From the NCBI RefSeq assembly GCF_030296935.1, contig NZ_AP028032.1, positions 1,178,001-1,242,000 of the forward strand: a stretch of 64,000 bases of DNA. Reading direction: 5' to 3'. Origin of the DNA: Coprobacter fastidiosus. GTDB taxonomy: Bacteria > Bacteroidota > Bacteroidia > Bacteroidales > Coprobacteraceae. Position numbers and translations under genes: made by a program. Below the pieces are notes generated by a model. The model saw nothing but the letters and a program-made list of their open reading frames with translations, searched no databases and was not told where the DNA came from. This document shows, piece after piece, positions 61,754 to 64,000 of the stretch. Position 1 is the stretch's first letter, and the number at the start of each line of letters is the position of its first letter.

Positions 61754-64000
61754 TCATTTTTTTATCATCTTTTGTGTTTTACAACCGTTATCTGTCTCCA
61801 CTTTTACAACATACATTCCCGGTAATAAGCCAGACAAAGATAATTTACAGATTTTTTCATTTATATCCGATTGCCGGTAAACAAGTTTTCCGTAAACATC
61901 ATATAAAGTGACATTTTTTATAGAACTTCCACTACTAACCGTAACTTCATCCCTAACAGGATTCGGCTGAATATGAATATCCCTATTCTTATCTTCCTCC
62001 TTTACCGTTGTAACAGAAGAAATATCTCCTGAACCCGACACAAATGTCACCACTGAAAGAGGGGGTATCTTAAACACATCGCCTTCTTTAATCTTAGGAT
62101 AAGCTTTCATATTGTCACCCTCTGAAGTCACATAAGGAGTAAACTCCAAGTCTGTATTACCGGATATATTCTCTACCTTAAACGTAAACGGTCTTTTCAC
62201 AGTTCTCGAATTTGTCGCAATAATTACGACTTGCTGCGTTGCTTCATTAATGTACGAAGAATACATATCGTTCTTCAACGCATCGACAACACTTAAATTA
62301 TCTGACCGTTTCGCTTCCACCCGCTTCATTCCAGGACGTACGAATCGGGAATATTGTCCTAATGTGTAAAGAAGCTTTGTATCGCTAAAAAAACCATCCG
62401 TAAGATCTTTAGTCGTTTGGGCTTCGATCAGGGCGAAACGGCTTTCTCCATAATGATTGGCTGGCGCAAAAGTTGTCCACCAATGCCACCCGGTAGCATT
62501 AGCTACCACCAGATCGACATGCAGCATACGGGCAAGAGACATAGCACACTCTATCTCACGAAGATTCCCGCCATGACTACCGGGATGTCCCCAAGTATAT
62601 CCATTATCCAAAAGGCTGTACTCCGACTGAAAATATTCCAAATCAGTATTTGTTGTATTCAACTTTTCGCGAAATTTGACACGGGTATTATACATCCTTT
62701 CAGCATTAGTATCATCCCAATAACTATGTGCAGATACGATATTAGAAACATTCGGCAATCCCGCTACTTTCATCGCCGACTGCTCACTTCCCCAGAATTT
62801 CGGAATTTGGGACATCGAACGACTAAGAGAACCAGCCTCTGCAAAAGTCAACTGCGTCGTCAACTGTTTTGCCGCAAACGCACTGCTCATAGCCTTTATC
62901 ACATCTGCAATCTCCTGATCGGTGGCCGGCGATCCCTCCTGTTCTCCATCATTCCAAGCATATTGTGGTTCATTCATCGGACTGATATAATCGAAATGAA
63001 TACCCTCCTTGTCAAAATGATCGACAACCTCTGCTGCAAACAACGCATAATCGTCGTATTTATCTTCCGCAAGAATATAATTCCATTTTTTTTCTTCATT
63101 ATAAGCATACCCATGCTTCGTCATATATATAGGAGGAGAATTCATAAATCCTAAAAGGTCTTCTACGCCATATTCCAATGCCGCCTTTCTAAGAAACCAG
63201 AGCTGCCCGGTCTGTCTCTCCCATGTATAAGTTCCATCGGGATTCAAGAAACATTCGGTACGCCTACTAGGTTTTGATATTTTACTATCCTCACCTTGTT
63301 CTGCCGAACCCGAACCGATATTGAACCGCCAGCAAGAGAGGCCTATCCCTTTCGGATTTCCGTTTTCATCCAGCTCTTTACTGAACAGCAGTTCAGCTAA
63401 ACGATTCTTCTTCGCTTCAGGCCAGTAACGTCCCAATAAATCCGTATCCCAAGCATCTGACGATCCGAAATTCCGTATTGTCTGATATTTATTTGAACAA
63501 TTGACGGTTATTTCGACCGGAGACATAAGCGTTGATGAATAGTAATAGGCAACATCTTCGACATCCATCGCATAATCATCGACCATCAACTCATCATAAA
63601 GCCCTCCGGCACTCTCTGATGCAACAGTACTACCTAAAAACCATTTATCAAGACCTAAATTATAAGGATTTACCGCTACCTTTACAGCCGTCTGCTTACC
63701 ATTTTGGTATATATACATAACACTTTCAGAATCATCTATCGCATGCACTACACTTATTGCATTCCATTTCCCGGACTCTAAAAGCTCACTGCCCACCGTC
63801 TCGGTCTTCTCCCCTTCTACGATGGTCTCCAAAACCACATAGGCTGCATCCCCGTCAACCTTTATCTTAAGGCCATAACCGTTGTTTTCATCCTTAAAAG
63901 CCCGATAAATATATTTGCCATGATCTGCATCGTCAATAGATTCTTTCTTATACAGAAAATTCAACGTCGAAGCTTCATCGGGAATGATATTATCGGAAAA
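61754..64000 (-). CDS. GH30-type glycoside hydrolase with LamG-like and T9SS sorting domains, 5' end missing
   Basis: At least 748 codons; the frame has no stop to the window edge, so the true start lies outside. The first ~155 visible residues form a LamG/ConA-like lectin domain (GLYDELMVDDYAMDVEDVAYYYS at its end). The GH30-like barrel follows: QTIRNFGSSDAWDTDLLG, SCWRFNIGSGSAEQ, the acid/base in SPMNEPQYAWN, a nucleophile candidate in YFQSEYSLLDNG, and WWTTFAPANHYGES. A beta-sandwich leads to a type A T9SS tail (IQPNPVRDEVTVSS ... LPGMYVVKVETDNGCKTQKMIKK). It is probably secreted to attack a plant or host polysaccharide such as beta-1,6-galactan or xylan; the substrate is not settled. Confidence 0.85.
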   Translation of the reverse strand, partial: FSDNIIPDEASTLNFLYKKESIDDADHGKYIYRAFKDENNGYGLKIKVDGDAAYVVLETIVEGEKTETVGSELLESGKWNAISVVHAIDDSESVMYIYQNGKQTAVKVAVNPYNLGLDKWFLGSTVASESAGGLYDELMVDDYAMDVEDVAYYYSSTLMSPVEITVNCSNKYQTIRNFGSSDAWDTDLLGRYWPEAKKNRLAELLFSKELDENGNPKGIGLSCWRFNIGSGSAEQGEDSKISKPSRRTECFLNPDGTYTWERQTGQLWFLRKAALEYGVEDLLGFMNSPPIYMTKHGYAYNEEKKWNYILAEDKYDDYALFAAEVVDHFDKEGIHFDYISPMNEPQYAWNDGEQEGSPATDQEIADVIKAMSSAFAAKQLTTQLTFAEAGSLSRSMSQIPKFWGSEQSAMKVAGLPNVSNIVSAHSYWDDTNAERMYNTRVKFREKLNTTNTDLEYFQSEYSLLDNGYTWGHPGSHGGNLREIECAMSLARMLHVDLVVANATGWHWWTTFAPANHYGESRFALIEAQTTKDLTDGFFSDTKLLYTLGQYSRFVRPGMKRVEAKRSDNLSVVDALKNDMYSSYINEATQQVVIIATNSRTVKRPFTFKVENISGNTDLEFTPYVTSEGDNMKAYPKIKEGDVFKIPPLSVVTFVSGSGDISSVTTVKEEDKNRDIHIQPNPVRDEVTVSSGSSIKNVTLYDVYGKLVYRQSDINEKICKLSLSGLLPGMYVVKVETDNGCKTQKMIKK

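Noticed and set aside
1-64000. Prophage, integrative element or defence island
   Set aside because: No integrase, transposase, phage structural, restriction or toxin-antitoxin genes are seen, and no tRNA with attachment-site duplication. Base composition looks even across the window.

Overview
The window comes from a low-GC (roughly 38-40% by eye) member of the Bacteroidales. The evidence is SusC/TonB-type receptors and DUF5689 lipoproteins, Porin_10 and O/P-type porins, the DUF4492-cydAB arrangement, a Bacteroidota Rnf operon led by a RseC-like gene, a type IX secretion sorting tail, and promoters of the Bacteroidota type (TTTG about 20 bp upstream of TAnnTTTG). It is mostly chromosomal metabolism. 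I see no rRNA, tRNA, CRISPR array, prophage or intact insertion sequence. A short dispersed repeat family with inverted ends is the only mobile-like DNA.

Layout. 0-9.7 kb: a probable extracellular nuclease/TonB receptor/lipoprotein group, a BASS-type transporter, and an HxlR regulator divergent from an NAD(P)-binding reductase and an MBL-fold protein. 9.7-17.8 kb: a small outer-membrane protein, yebC, pheT, an RluA-type pseudouridine synthase, and psd-pssA for phosphatidylethanolamine. 17.87-22.4 kb: hisGDCB preceded by a histidine leader peptide and attenuator. 22.5-31.8 kb: acetyltransferase, EamA exporter, Crp-family regulator, FadL-type and Porin_10 outer-membrane proteins, and a substrate-binding protein. 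31.8-35.3 kb: aspT-aspD aspartate/alanine exchange with decarboxylation. 35.5-39.5 kb: an amphipathic repeat protein, an acetyltransferase, a PatB/MalY-type PLP enzyme, a LuxR-type response regulator and cysK. 39.8-47.2 kb: a di-iron RIC-type repair protein with a LuxR-type regulator, divergent from a porin-imelysin-dihaem oxidoreductase-porin-cytochrome group. 47.3-52.2 kb: an MFS exporter and rfbB-rfbA with two FdtA-type ketoisomerases. 52.4-57.9 kb: the complete rseC-rnfBCDGEA operon. 58-60.96 kb: DUF4492-cydA-cydB. 61-64 kb: a Dps-like ferritin and a GH30-type glycoside hydrolase cut by the window edge.

Main discovery candidate. Three promoters around 39.6-41.3 kb each carry a NarL-like inverted heptamer pair (7-2-7, spacer TT). 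Each pair is centred exactly 38.5 bp upstream of the G of the -7 TTTG. They serve the RIC-LuxR operon, the divergent porin/imelysin/dihaem operon, and cysK. The gene set is iron acquisition, cysteine supply and Fe-S/di-iron repair, and the linked LuxR regulator has lost the phospho-acceptor Asp. This looks like a compact Fe-S homeostasis or nitrosative-stress regulon.

Two conserved genes are frame-disrupted: the dihaem oxidoreductase, at a canonical -1 slippery heptamer, and cydA, at the haem-ligand Met region. Whether these are real, recoded or sequence errors cannot be decided from the sequence alone.
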